Assembly (NCBI GenBank): GCA_013335535.1
Contig: JAAXVL010000011.1
Location: 61,343-125,342, forward strand
DNA from: Azonexaceae bacterium
GTDB taxonomy: Bacteria > Pseudomonadota > Gammaproteobacteria > Burkholderiales > Rhodocyclaceae
DNA: 64,000 bases
Direction: 5' to 3'
The stretch's first letter is position 1; each line of letters opens with the position of its first letter. The notes under the pieces were generated by a model, which saw only the letters and a program-made list of their open reading frames with translations, was not told the DNA's origin and made no database searches. The translations under genes and the position numbers were made by a program. Below are positions 34,189 through 43,088 of the stretch, one piece after another.

Positions 34189-34214
34189 TCGTCAGGCGAT
34201 TCGTTGTTATTTGG

Positions 34215-34244
34215 CTTGGGTTCCCCGTCAGTGCGGAACCCAAG
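34215..34244 (+). terminator. Hairpin after the phospholipase D-family gene
   Basis: CTTGGGTTCC and GGAACCCAAG are complementary around a 10-base loop, 27 bp past the stop. No T run follows, so it may terminate weakly or stabilise the mRNA end. Confidence 0.5.
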
Positions 34245-34258
34245 TCAGTCGAAACCAT

Positions 34259-34292
34259 TTCATTTTTGGCCAAAATTTCCGGTTGACCGTGG
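34259..34292 (-). repeat. Dispersed host repeat, copy 4 (intergenic)
   Basis: TTTTTGGCCAAAATTTCC then GGTTGACCGTGG. Closest to consensus, between convergent genes. Confidence 0.78.
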
Positions 34293-34299
34293 AAGTGGC

Positions 34300-35508
34300 T
34301 TAAACCGTCTTGCCAACCCGCAAGGCGCTAAAAATAGCCAGCGTCTGCAGCACGGCGATGCCAATCAGCACTTCCCCAAACCGCCGCCCGTCCATCATCC
34401 CGCCAAAGATGACCGGCGCCATGGCCAGGCCCAGGTCCAGCCCGGAGTAGACAAAGCCATAGACCCGGCCGTAAGCCGATTTGCCAAAGCGTGCCGTCGC
34501 CGCCTTGCGCACCAGCAGGTCGCGTGACGGCCCGGCGAGGCCGGTGCAAAAGCCGATACCGCCCATCAGCGGCAGGATGGCCCAGGCCGGCAGCATGTTG
34601 CTGGCAAGCAGGATGGCGAGTAGGGCGGCAACACCCAGCGCGCCGGAGATCAGATATTCGTGGGTGTTTTTCTGGGCAAGGAAGCCGCCCAGCACGATGC
34701 CGGCCGCGGCGCCAACCATGTAGGTCGAGAGCGCCAGGGCGGCGGTGGTCAGCGACAGGCCGTAGATCGCCTGCAGGATAGGGCTGGCGAAATTCTGGAT
34801 GGCACCGAAGGCGGCGGTGACCAGGAAAAAGAACAAGAAGCACAGCCAGACAGCGCGCGAGCCGAGGAAGGCGAAGGTCGGCGAGGGCGCTTCGTCACCT
34901 TTCGGGGCGCGATGGTCGTGCGCTTCGTTGATGGTTTCCCGGCGCCAGAAAAGCAGGGCGAGGGCGGCGATCGCGACGAGGCTGGCGGCCAGTGCAGCAT
35001 TGCGCCAGCCGTAGGCCGTGGCGATGCCGGTCATGAAAACCGGCGCTGCCGCCCAGCCGAGGTTGCCGGACAAACCATGCACCGAAAAGGCGTGGCCGAG
35101 TCGGGCCTGCGACACACGGTGGTTGAGCACCGTGAAATCGGCCGGATGAAAAACGCTGTTGCCGAGGCCGGCCAGCGCGGCGGAGGCGATCAGCATCGGG
35201 TAGCCGGTGGCGAAATGCAGGACGACGCCGGCCAGCGCAAAGCAGCTGATGCCCCCGCCGAGCACCCGCGCCGCGCCGAAGCGGTCAACGAGAAAGCCGG
35301 CCATCGCCTGGCCGATGCCGGAAATGACGAAAAACACGGTCATCGTCATGCCGATGCCGGTGAAACTGAGGTCGAAGTCCTGCATGAGCCACGGGAAAAG
35401 CGGCGGCAGCAGCAGGTGGAAGAAGTGCGAGACGCCGTGCACGAAGCCGATCAGGGTAATCACTTCGATGTCGCTGCGCTGGGGCGCGGGCAGGGTAGCG
35501 GTCGTCAT
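34300..35508 (-). CDS. MFS transporter
   Basis: 402 residues with about twelve membrane helices and a short N-terminal tail. The first helix IGFVHGVSHFFHLLLPPLFP and the A-motif-like loop FLVDRFGAARVLGGG are typical of Fsr-like (fosmidomycin-resistance type) and related drug/metabolite exporters. Substrate unknown. Divergent from an AraC-type regulator across ~90 bp, so that regulator probably controls it. Confidence 0.88.
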   Translation of the reverse strand: MTTATLPAPQRSDIEVITLIGFVHGVSHFFHLLLPPLFPWLMQDFDLSFTGIGMTMTVFFVISGIGQAMAGFLVDRFGAARVLGGGISCFALAGVVLHFATGYPMLIASAALAGLGNSVFHPADFTVLNHRVSQARLGHAFSVHGLSGNLGWAAAPVFMTGIATAYGWRNAALAASLVAIAALALLFWRRETINEAHDHRAPKGDEAPSPTFAFLGSRAVWLCFLFFFLVTAAFGAIQNFASPILQAIYGLSLTTAALALSTYMVGAAAGIVLGGFLAQKNTHEYLISGALGVAALLAILLASNMLPAWAILPLMGGIGFCTGLAGPSRDLLVRKAATARFGKSAYGRVYGFVYSGLDLGLAMAPVIFGGMMDGRRFGEVLIGIAVLQTLAIFSALRVGKTV

Positions 35509-35596
35509 GGCGAAAGTCCGAGTAAAACGTTAAGGATTACAGTCTAGCTTTGCGACCTATTGACCGTGATGCGATATTCAGACAAAAATTATTGCA

Positions 35597-36418
35597 ATGC
35601 AGACAGACCTCACCTTCGACGCCGTACCCCGCCGCGCTCCGACCGCCGAGTTGCCGATGACGGTCAACCTGCGTTGCCCACCGCCCGACGTTTATGTCCC
35701 GCCGCATCGCCACGACTGGGCGCAACTGGCCTATCCGCTGCGCGGTGGCATCCGTATTTCGGCGGCCGGCATGACCTGGCTGGTGCCCGCCTTGCGCGCC
35801 GTGTGGATTCCGCCGCATATCGAGCACGACTTGCTCATGCTCGGCGAAGTCGAATTCCGCACCGTCTATATCGCGCCGGAAGTGGCCCCGCTGCCGCTCG
35901 ATGCCTGTTCGGTGATCGAGGTTTCCGACTTGATGCGGGCGCTTTTCGAGGCGCTGAGCGAGGCTGATGGCGACGGCCAGGATGCGTCGCTGCGCCAGCG
36001 CCAGGTGACGGCATTGCTGCTCACCGAAATCCGCCGCGCACCGCCGCTCTCGCTGGGACTGCCGATGCCGCACGACCGGCGCCTGCAAGCCTTGTGTCAG
36101 TCTCTGATCGACGATCCCGCTTCGGCGCTGTCGCTGGCCGAATGGGCGGCCCGCGTTGGCGCCAGCGAGCGGACGCTGGCCCGTCTGTTCGTCAGCGAAC
36201 TGAAATTGAGCTTCGGCGCCTGGCGCCAGCAATTGCGCCTGGCCCGGGCCCTCGACCTGATCGGCCGCGGCCGCCCGTACGGCGAAGTCGCCGCGGAACT
36301 GGGCTACGCCAGCCAGGCCGCCTTCTCGGCCATGTTCAAGCGCGCCTTCGGCGTGCCGCCAGGGCGCTTCATGCAGGAACGCAGTACGCAGCCTGCGGGC
36401 GACCTCCATAACGACTGA
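35597..36418 (+). CDS. AraC-family transcriptional regulator
   Basis: 273 residues: N-terminal cupin-like sensor (PPHRHDWAQLAYPLRGGIRI, with metal-like histidines) and C-terminal double helix-turn-helix at ~175-265 (LSLAEWAARVGASERTLARL, then YGEVAAELGYASQAAFSAMF and KRAFGVPPGRF). Divergent from the MFS exporter; local control of that transporter is the likely function. Confidence 0.9.
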   Translation: MQTDLTFDAVPRRAPTAELPMTVNLRCPPPDVYVPPHRHDWAQLAYPLRGGIRISAAGMTWLVPALRAVWIPPHIEHDLLMLGEVEFRTVYIAPEVAPLPLDACSVIEVSDLMRALFEALSEADGDGQDASLRQRQVTALLLTEIRRAPPLSLGLPMPHDRRLQALCQSLIDDPASALSLAEWAARVGASERTLARLFVSELKLSFGAWRQQLRLARALDLIGRGRPYGEVAAELGYASQAAFSAMFKRAFGVPPGRFMQERSTQPAGDLHND

Positions 36419-36510
36419 GCCGCGAATTCGAAAATCATGCAGCCGGCCAGAAACTGTCGGTGTGTGACGGACACCGCTACACTCCGCCTTTTGCAGAAGG
36501 ATGCATGACG

Positions 36511-37095
36511 ATGGAACGCTGCCCCTGGTGTGAAGGATTCGACCTCTACCGCGAGTACCACGACACCGAATGGGGCCTGCCGCTGCGCGACGACCGCGCC
36601 CTGTTCGAACTCCTGATCCTCGAAGGCGCCCAGGCCGGCTTGTCATGGGCCACCGTGCTCAAGAAACGGGCGCACTACCGACAGGTATTCGACAATTTCG
36701 ATCCGCACAAGATCGCCCGCTACGACGAGCAAAAAGTCGCCGCCCTGCTGGCCGACCCCGGCATCATCCGCAACCGCGCCAAGATCGCCGCGACCATCCA
36801 GAACGCCAAGGCCTATCTGGCGCTGACCGCCGGGGGCCAATCGTTCAGCGATTTCCTGTGGTCTTTCGTCGGCGGCGCTCCGGTGAAAAACGCCCGCTCA
36901 TCGCTGGCCGAAGTCCCCGCTAAAACCGCGCAGTCCGATGCTCTGAGCAAAGCCCTGACTCGCGCCGGCTTCAAATTCGTCGGCTCGACGATTTGCTACG
37001 CCTTCATGCAGGCATCCGGGATGGTCAATGACCATCTGGTCAGTTGTCCGCGGTACGAGGAAGTGCAGGTGGCTTTCGGAAATGACGGGTTATGA
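36511..37095 (+). CDS. tag: DNA-3-methyladenine glycosylase I
   Basis: 194 residues from ATG 36511, giving the family's MERCPWCEG start. Removes 3-methyladenine from alkylated DNA. Zinc-binding residues (Cys4, and later H/C in FMQASGMVNDHLVSCPRY) and the substrate-site EWGLPLRDDRALFELLILEG are all present. The nearest upstream ATG two codons earlier is less well placed relative to AAGGA. Monocistronic, ahead of a convergent regulator. Confidence 0.95.
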   Translation: MERCPWCEGFDLYREYHDTEWGLPLRDDRALFELLILEGAQAGLSWATVLKKRAHYRQVFDNFDPHKIARYDEQKVAALLADPGIIRNRAKIAATIQNAKAYLALTAGGQSFSDFLWSFVGGAPVKNARSSLAEVPAKTAQSDALSKALTRAGFKFVGSTICYAFMQASGMVNDHLVSCPRYEEVQVAFGNDGL

Positions 37096-37175
37096 GTCAG
37101 TATTCAGAAAGGAATAGCGTTGGTCAGCGAGGACAGCGCAGCGACTTAGAGCTGTTTGGCCAACCTATTTTTGCT

Positions 37176-38534
37176 TCATTCGTTTGAGTAACTCTTCACT
37201 TTTCGCCATAGTGAAACACGATCGATGCCAAGGACATTTGCGGCTTGGGCTTTGTTTCCATCGCAATATTTCAGGACATCGAGAATATGCTTTCGCTCCA
37301 TCTCCGCCAGCGTCTTGATCGGCGCATCAGTAGATGTCCTGGAATTCGCTGGAAGTGCGCTAATCACATTTTCCGGCAGCAAGGTTTCGTCGATTAATTG
37401 AGTGCCGCACAGGGCAACCGCACGCTCCAGGATGTTTTCAAGCTCTCTGATATTTCCAGGAAATGCATAGTTCAGGAGATGCATCATCGCACCGTTTGAT
37501 ATCTGCGGAATTGGCTTCCCCATCCGGACAGCATGCCGGGAAAGGAGATGCGCCACAAGGATAGCAAGATCCCCCTTTCTTTCACGAAGTGGTGGAATTT
37601 CCAAGCCCAGAATATTGAGGCGGAAATACAGATCCTGCCGCAGAATACCGGCAGTAACGGCTTCGAGTGGATTGCGGTTGGTTGCCGCCAATATCCTGAT
37701 ATTCGCTTTGATCACCTGGCTTCCACCCAGTCGCGAGAATTCTCGTTCCTGCAAAACTCGCAACAGTTTGACCTGGATGGTCGGCGGCATTTCGGTAACC
37801 TCGTCCAGAAACAAGGTACCCCCTTCGGCAACTTCGAGCAGCCCTGGTTTTGTGGTTGCCGCCCCGGTAAATGCGCCACGCTCATGGCCAAATAGTTCGT
37901 TGGCCAGCAACTCCTCGGAGAGAACGCCGCAGTTGATCGCAATAAATGGCGAAGATGCCCGATTGCTGCGTTCGTGGATGTGCCGTGCAATCAGCTCCTT
38001 CCCGACCCCTGTTTCTCCATGAATCAGTACGGTGCAGTCGGTCGGAGCGATTTGAGTTGCCGTGGCCAGCAGGCGTTGCATGACCTCGGAACAGCTAACA
38101 ATCCGGCTTGAGTTGGTGCTCTGAGCCAGTTCGACCTTCAGGGCGAAGTTTTCGCGCTTTAGTTGCCATTTTTCAAGTGCCTCGTGGACGATTTTACGGA
38201 CATCGGCAATCCGGAACGGTTTTTCAATGTAGAAGAATGCGCCGGCACGCATCGCTTCAACGGCTGAACCGGCACTGGCATGAGCGGTGATTACGATGAC
38301 TTCAATAGCCTCATCTCGCTCTTTTATCGAATGCAAAAGGGTGAGCCCGTCTATTCCCGGCATGCGCAGGTCAGTCAGGACCAGTTGATAGTGGTTAGCG
38401 TTTATCAAGGCCGTCGCCTGGGCGCCATCAGCAGCACAGTCAACCTGCCACCCCTCGCGTCCCAGAACGTGCATCAAGTTCTGGCGAGCGATCTCCTCAT
38501 CATCGACAACCAGTATTCGCACTTCATTTGCCAT
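37176..38534 (-). CDS. NtrC-type sigma-54 response regulator
   Basis: 452 residues. Receiver domain ~1-120 (VVDDEEIARQ, phospho-aspartate in VLTDLRMPG, lysine in FYIEKPF). AAA+ domain ~145-380 with GETGVGKE (Walker A), GAFTGA (sigma-54 contact) and GGTLFLDEVTEMP (Walker B). Fis-type helix-turn-helix at the end (NKAQAANVLGIDRVSLWRKV). It activates RpoN promoters after phosphorylation by the kinase just upstream, 38 bp away. Likely targets are the divergent lipoprotein and cytochrome genes. Confidence 0.95.
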   Translation of the reverse strand: MANEVRILVVDDEEIARQNLMHVLGREGWQVDCAADGAQATALINANHYQLVLTDLRMPGIDGLTLLHSIKERDEAIEVIVITAHASAGSAVEAMRAGAFFYIEKPFRIADVRKIVHEALEKWQLKRENFALKVELAQSTNSSRIVSCSEVMQRLLATATQIAPTDCTVLIHGETGVGKELIARHIHERSNRASSPFIAINCGVLSEELLANELFGHERGAFTGAATTKPGLLEVAEGGTLFLDEVTEMPPTIQVKLLRVLQEREFSRLGGSQVIKANIRILAATNRNPLEAVTAGILRQDLYFRLNILGLEIPPLRERKGDLAILVAHLLSRHAVRMGKPIPQISNGAMMHLLNYAFPGNIRELENILERAVALCGTQLIDETLLPENVISALPANSRTSTDAPIKTLAEMERKHILDVLKYCDGNKAQAANVLGIDRVSLWRKVKSYSNE

Positions 38535-38572
38535 GTGATTCACTTTCGATAACTACCTGCAGCCGTACCTCG

Positions 38573-40042
38573 TTATTGCTTAGCTTTTGATTCGTGGGAT
38601 TCTGGTGGTAACTCTGCGGGCGTATCTTCTGTCTCATTTGAATGGCTCTGGTCAGGTACATGAATCCAGACCCTGGTTCCGCCTCCAGGTGCGCCCTCTG
38701 CCGTGATGATCCCATCATGTTGCGAAACGATTTCGTGGGCAACGAACAACCCTAATCCGACGCCCTGACCAGTTGGCTTGGTTGTATAGAAGGGATCAAA
38801 GATACGTTGGGCCACGGCATCAGTAATTCCCGTGCCATCGTCCTCGATCTCCCAGGTTGTCCCTCGTCCCTCGGGGAATACTTCACGCCACGCACGAATG
38901 ATGATGTTTCCATCAGCCTTGACAGCCTCCGCTGCGTTCTTGATGACGTTGATTAACACCTGCTGAAAGCGTGTCCGATCGACCATCGCCTCGATCTCCC
39001 TATCGGCATCGATTGTGATCGTCACCGTTGGCAATACCTGGTTCCGCAGCAATTCAGTCGCTTCTTTGGTCAGGCGATATACATTCTCCTTGGTCCGGTG
39101 CAATGCCTTGCTTTCTGGATCGTTGGAAAGTGAAGAAACTATGCGTTGTGAACGAAGTACCTGATTGTCTATCTGGCTTAATAAGCGTTGAATTTGATCG
39201 CTTGGCAGTTCCTGCCATTCCTCAAAAAGAATTTGGCAGGAGGACGATATATTGGAGAGGGGGTTGTTCAACTCGTGCGCCACGCCGGAGAGCATCGTTC
39301 CAAGGGCAACCAGACGCGAAGATTGGGCGACAGCTTTCTGGCGAGCTTCCAACTCCTGCAAGGTGTCGTTGATGGATTGTGCCAATGAAGCCACCTCGTC
39401 TCCCAAGTCGTTTCCAGCCAGTCGGCCAGTTTCTCCCTTGGCGATCTTTTGAAGGTTGCGCTCTATCTCGCGGATTGGCCGGACGACACTCCGAGTAACC
39501 AGAACGCCGATTATCAAACCCAATAGTAGTCCGGCCCAGATGCTTCTTTGTAAATTCGTTTCGTGTCGAAGAAGTGCCGCTTGTACGCTTTGCTGGGCTG
39601 CTGCATTTAATCGCTCCCCAACCCTTAGCGCTGCGCTACCTGTTAGGTAAACTGCCTTCAGCAAATCCTGTGGAACGGATTTTTCACCTTCCGCGCGCAC
39701 AAGTTCAATAAGCCGGTCCCGATAAGCAGATACGGCTCTTGCTTCACCAACGGAGACGGTGTTTTGCCCAACTTCAATATTGCTAAGTAACTGGGTGGCG
39801 CTACCAGCTTTATCAATGGCCTCATTGAGATCGGTCTTTTTCTCGTACAGGAGGAAATTCTTCTCCAGGCGCCGAGCATCTCTCAGTATGTCGAAAAACA
39901 CCACGATATCCGCTTGTTTGCCGAGCTCCGCCCTAAGTAGCCGGAACTGAATCAGCGAATTGACTATGAATCCGACAAAAAGAATTCCTACGACGGCATA
40001 GCCGATCAGTATTTTTGCATGGAGTGAAGTCAGGAATCTCAT
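38573..40042 (-). CDS. Membrane sensor histidine kinase paired with the NtrC-type regulator
   Basis: 489 residues from ATG 40042 (a TTG 13 codons earlier is possible). Membrane helices at ~8-28 and ~165-185 bracket a helical periplasmic sensor region, followed by HAMP (~185-235), a HisKA helix with phospho-acceptor His in LSGVAHELNNPLSNISSS, and the HATPase domain (VLINVIKNAAEAVKA, WEIEDDGTGI and GQGVGLGL). The signal is unknown. Forms a two-component system with the next gene and is transcribed away from the OmpA-like lipoprotein. Confidence 0.93.
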   Translation of the reverse strand: MRFLTSLHAKILIGYAVVGILFVGFIVNSLIQFRLLRAELGKQADIVVFFDILRDARRLEKNFLLYEKKTDLNEAIDKAGSATQLLSNIEVGQNTVSVGEARAVSAYRDRLIELVRAEGEKSVPQDLLKAVYLTGSAALRVGERLNAAAQQSVQAALLRHETNLQRSIWAGLLLGLIIGVLVTRSVVRPIREIERNLQKIAKGETGRLAGNDLGDEVASLAQSINDTLQELEARQKAVAQSSRLVALGTMLSGVAHELNNPLSNISSSCQILFEEWQELPSDQIQRLLSQIDNQVLRSQRIVSSLSNDPESKALHRTKENVYRLTKEATELLRNQVLPTVTITIDADREIEAMVDRTRFQQVLINVIKNAAEAVKADGNIIIRAWREVFPEGRGTTWEIEDDGTGITDAVAQRIFDPFYTTKPTGQGVGLGLFVAHEIVSQHDGIITAEGAPGGGTRVWIHVPDQSHSNETEDTPAELPPESHESKAKQ

Positions 40043-40067
40043 GGTGTTGAAAAATGCATCATGTAAG

Positions 40068-40082
40068 GTTGCATTATGCAAC
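40068..40082. promoter_or_regulatory. Candidate enhancer site 1 for the sigma-54 regulator
   Basis: GTTGCATTATGCAAC is a perfect 7+7 palindrome. A second site of the same GTTGC-N5-GCAAC form lies 79 bp away, both upstream of a -24/-12 promoter. Confidence 0.55.
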
Positions 40083-40146
40083 GCTCGATAATGGTTAGTA
40101 TTGTCATCGAATCAGGCAGTTGGCTCAGGTAGATGCTTTTATGCAA

Positions 40147-40161
40147 GTTGCTATTTGCAAC
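40147..40161. promoter_or_regulatory. Candidate enhancer site 2 for the sigma-54 regulator
   Basis: GTTGCTATTTGCAAC shares the GTTGC-N5-GCAAC frame with site 1. It lies about 85 bp upstream of the candidate -24 element, a normal distance for an NtrC-type upstream activating site. Confidence 0.55.
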
Positions 40162-40232
40162 GCCGGTCTTGATTGGGTCGAGTTGTATAAATAAATTTGT
40201 ATATTAATCAGCAGGTTGCGCGCCATGTTTTG

Positions 40233-40248
40233 TGGCATGCGCTGTGCT
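40233..40248 (+). promoter_or_regulatory. Candidate sigma-54 (-24/-12) promoter
   Basis: TGGCATGCGCTGTGCT has GG and GC exactly ten bases apart, as RpoN requires (consensus TGGCAC-N5-TTGC). It points at the lipoprotein gene at 40367. Confidence 0.55.
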
Positions 40249-40366
40249 AGCAATGAATGATCCATGCCCAGGATGCTTGATGATTCCGACAAGGGGCTGG
40301 GATACGTGCCAGGGGTTTGCCAAATCCGCTGGGGTAGATGAACAACTATTTCCAACTGAAATTTCA

Positions 40367-40897
40367 ATGTCTAACAAAATCACTCAAACACTCCTCTTGT
40401 CGGCGATTTGCCTTGTGGCAGCCTGCTCCACAACCGGGAATGCACCGACAACGGCCCCAATGCCTCAACCGGCCCCGGATCCGGTTCGTCCGGTTGCCGC
40501 AGTAGCCCCGATAGGTCTAACCGCTGCAGAACTGGCTGCCTTGCATGATCCAGCCAATCCACTTTCAAAGCGTAGTATTTACTTCGATCTGGATAGCAAC
40601 CTCATCAAGCAGGATTACCGTAGCGTCGTTGAAGCACACGGCAAATTTCTGGCCAAAAAGCCGGGGGTGAAGATCGTTGTTCGCGGGAATACTGACGAGC
40701 GCGGTAGCAGGGAATACAACGTTGCCCTTGGTCAACGAAGAGCAGATGCCACAAAACAGGCGCTGAGTGCTTACGGTGTTACTGACGACCAAATAGAGAC
40801 CGTGAGTTTGGGCAGTGAGAAACCGGTGGCCGAAGGTCACGATGAGGCTGCATGGGCAAAGAATCGCCGTGCCGACATCGCTTACTCCGGTGAATAA
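40367..40897 (+). CDS. Pal-like OmpA-domain lipoprotein
   Basis: 176 residues from ATG 40367. Lipobox LVAACST; a proline/alanine linker; then an OmpA C-terminal domain at ~70-175 with SIYFDLDSNLIKQDYRSVVE and VRGNTDERGSREYNVALGQR, followed by RADATKQAL. The latter carries the aspartate and arginine that bind diaminopimelate. It resembles Pal of the Tol-Pal system, but the tol genes are absent here and an RpoN-type promoter precedes it, so it is more likely a conditionally expressed paralogue. Confidence 0.85.
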   Translation: MSNKITQTLLLSAICLVAACSTTGNAPTTAPMPQPAPDPVRPVAAVAPIGLTAAELAALHDPANPLSKRSIYFDLDSNLIKQDYRSVVEAHGKFLAKKPGVKIVVRGNTDERGSREYNVALGQRRADATKQALSAYGVTDDQIETVSLGSEKPVAEGHDEAAWAKNRRADIAYSGE

Positions 40898-40935
40898 TCA
40901 TCTGTGGTCTGTTGTGCATACCAAAGCTGATTTGT

Positions 40936-41517
40936 ATGAATGACAATAGACCAACAAGTCGTCAATGGATGCAGCTGACAAGGGGGATTCCTCTTGTCAG
41001 CTTGCTTGCGCTCACTGCATGTTCTTCCGATATGCACCGCCAGATTCCTCAGGCTTCTTTGGAGGAGACCCGGGCGGCTACCGGTATTGCGAAGGCTCCC
41101 TCTTCTGCCTCTGATACGGCAAGTAGTCCGGATGCACGCAAAACTCCCAATCCCGTCGTGTCGATACATTCGGAGGAGAAGAGCGTATCGGCAGGCAGCA
41201 GCATATTTTTTTCAGACGGTGACACTGCGTTAAGCGAGGACAGTAAAGAGGTACTTCGACAGAATGCGGAATATCTGAAGCAGAATCCCAAACGTCTCAT
41301 TGTCCTCCGCGCCTATCTGGACAGCATCGGTAGCCGATCGTTTTCACTCGCCATCATGCAGGAAAGACTGAACGCTGTCGTAGAAATGCTCCGTGAGCAA
41401 GGCGTGCCGAAATCAAGAGTTCGGCAAGTCATGCTTGGTCAGAGAGGCAAGAAGATGGCCTGTGAAACCCCTTCGTGCCAGAGTAGAAGTCAGCGCATTG
41501 AGTTGATTTACAAGTAA
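40936..41517 (+). CDS. OmpA-domain lipoprotein, divergent
   Basis: 193 residues from ATG 40936; ATG 40969 would give a more compact signal, MQLTRGIPLVSLLALTAC. A serine-rich linker leads to an OmpA-like domain (SIFFSDGDTALSEDSKEVLR, then LIVLRAYLDSIGSRSFSLAI). The usual diaminopimelate-binding G-x-x-D-x-x-G motif is altered to AYLDSIGS, so peptidoglycan binding is plausible but not certain. Only 38 bp separate it from the Pal-like gene, and both are probably one transcript. Confidence 0.75.
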   Translation: MNDNRPTSRQWMQLTRGIPLVSLLALTACSSDMHRQIPQASLEETRAATGIAKAPSSASDTASSPDARKTPNPVVSIHSEEKSVSAGSSIFFSDGDTALSEDSKEVLRQNAEYLKQNPKRLIVLRAYLDSIGSRSFSLAIMQERLNAVVEMLREQGVPKSRVRQVMLGQRGKKMACETPSCQSRSQRIELIYK

Positions 41518-41625
41518 CTGTCCTCGTGATTAGTTGGGGCTTATGCAGAAGTCTTAGCGGGCAGATTGTTATTACGGGCAATGGTTTTTGAACGTTCCAA
41601 TTGCTCCCTGGACCGCGCATCCTGG

Positions 41626-41641
41626 TGGCACAAGTGGCGCT
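41626..41641 (+). promoter_or_regulatory. Candidate sigma-54 promoter of the cytochrome gene
   Basis: TGGCACAAGTGGCGCT: the -24 half is perfect (TGGCAC), and GC follows GG by ten bases. It lies 75 bp before the cytochrome start. The -12 half (GCGCT) is weaker than consensus TTGCT. Confidence 0.45.
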
Positions 41642-41716
41642 AGCACGATGGCTCTGGTTGCAAAATATGAGCATGACGACGTAGATATATTTTTGATGGC
41701 AATCGGAGATTTTGAG

Positions 41717-42208
41717 ATGCAGAAAATGAGGACATTTGTCGGTTTGTTCGTTGGTCTGTTTTTTGGCCTGACTGCACTGGAGGTGCTGGCGCACGGTGAT
41801 GTAACGCCGCACCCGGTTGATACATCTAGCTTGCCTTCGCTCGGCAAAGAATGGGTCTTGCCGAACCCTTACCGCGGAAACGAGAAAGCGGTGGCTGTCG
41901 GCGCCATCGGGTATTTGCATAATTGCGCCGGATGTCACGGCCTGAATGCCGAGTCTGGCGGCGTAGCACCCGACCTGCTGCTAGTTACCAAGGATTGTCT
42001 GGGCATGGCATCGATGGATCAACAATCCTCCTGCCTCAAGGACACAGATGATTACTACAAGGACATCGTGCTGCATGGCAAGAAGAATGGTGAAGGTCGA
42101 TTTTTGATGCCCGCATACGAAAGTGTCTTTACACAGGAAGCGGTATGGGCGATCAAGGCTTACACCGACTCACGCGCCAAAGAAGATCTTGCCAAGAAGG
42201 CCAAGTAG
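41717..42208 (+). CDS. pedF: Cytochrome c-550, PedF type
   Basis: 163 residues from ATG 41717 (GGAG 8 bases upstream). Signal peptide ends at VLAHG. One c-type heme site CAGCH at ~77-81, and the family pattern AHGDVTPHPVDTSSLPSLGK, LPNPYRG, ESGGVAPDLL, YYKDIVLHGKKNGEGRFLMP and EAVWAIKAYTDSR. PedF-type cytochromes accept electrons from periplasmic PQQ alcohol dehydrogenases. No such dehydrogenase is in the window. A -24/-12 element upstream suggests control by the adjacent two-component system. Confidence 0.85.
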   Translation: MQKMRTFVGLFVGLFFGLTALEVLAHGDVTPHPVDTSSLPSLGKEWVLPNPYRGNEKAVAVGAIGYLHNCAGCHGLNAESGGVAPDLLLVTKDCLGMASMDQQSSCLKDTDDYYKDIVLHGKKNGEGRFLMPAYESVFTQEAVWAIKAYTDSRAKEDLAKKAK

Positions 42209-42463
42209 CCCTCGTCAGCCCCTGGCGCTTCACAATTTGCGGGGCATGCAATCATTTTGGGCGAAGATCTCTATTGCCCTGATTGCCGTGTCATTTTTCG
42301 CCAAAATTGTTAGCGCCAGGATAAGCCCAGAACTCTACCAACACCTTGCACTTAGCTGGCTTGGCAGGCAGAAAACTTGAAGCCTCTGTTCGATTGGCAA
42401 TTTCCAACCCCATTCACACTTAGACCACCCAAAATTCACCTTCCTCGGTTACGAACCAACATT

Positions 42464-42820
42464 ATGAAGAAAACATACTTGCTTCTTGCTGTTTTTCTGA
42501 TCGCACCAATCGCCGCATCCGCGGCAGACCTCGCCAAAATCGAAGTCTATGCTGCCGGAGTTCTGCAGCACTCTGTTTCCTTCCAGGGGGCAAACTCAAG
42601 CGTCAAAGTTTCAAGTTCGGCCGTTCCGAATACAACGCTTGAATTACGCCTTATTGCCCCCGAACCACTAATTGTAGAAGTCAAAGAAACGATAACAGGT
42701 GGTGAGATAGCGGAAGCAGTGGGTCGTGTGAAATTGCTGAGGCCAGGAAGCTCCTTTGCTGTTTCCGAGATTAAAGGGGGAAAGTTTCATAGCTCCTATC
42801 TTCTGGTTAGACAGGATTAA
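42464..42820 (+). CDS. Exported protein of unknown function
   Basis: 118 residues from ATG 42464: signal peptide KKTYLLLAVFLIAPIAASAA, then a small beta-rich domain (LAKIEVYAAGVLQHSVSFQG, TLELRLIAPEPLIVEVKETI). No family recognised. The GC content is lower than that of its neighbours. It follows the cytochrome gene by about 250 bp of weakly coding DNA and has no clear operon link. Confidence 0.6.
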   Translation: MKKTYLLLAVFLIAPIAASAADLAKIEVYAAGVLQHSVSFQGANSSVKVSSSAVPNTTLELRLIAPEPLIVEVKETITGGEIAEAVGRVKLLRPGSSFAVSEIKGGKFHSSYLLVRQD

Positions 42821-42992
42821 CACTCACAACTCAAACCGTGCCGCCTCAACGTCGGTAACCGGCAGGAAACCTGTCATCCGAATGAGTCAACGCCACCGGC
42901 AGCTTTGGGCACGTCGCTGCCATTCATTGACAAGTGGTCGACCGCCGGCTTCGGCCTGAGTTGCTGTCGTACGACGAGTCTTGACTGCCTTC

Positions 42993-43079
42993 ACTCCTCA
43001 TCCTTCTCCTGCTTCAGAGACGCCAATTTGATGCAGTAACGCAGCCCGTCGGAGCAGGGCCGTCGTTGAAGACGTGGCC
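42993..43079 (-). pseudogene. Remnant of msrB (methionine sulfoxide reductase B) 3' end
   Basis: On the minus strand, GHVFNDGPAPTG is followed, one base out of frame, by LRYCIKLASLKQEKDEE and a stop. Intact MsrB has GHVFxDGPxPTGLRYCxNSASL, with the second cysteine-containing strand RYC. Everything upstream of this motif is gone, replaced by the end of the AraC gene. A one-base deletion and the loss of the 5' two thirds mean it cannot make enzyme. Confidence 0.7.
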
Positions 43080-43088
43080 GGCGCAGGT

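Noticed and set aside
42246..42380. Possible 44-residue single-helix protein between the cytochrome and exported-protein genes
   Set aside because: It has a hydrophobic stretch but no ribosome-binding site and no similarity. Too weak to list as a gene.
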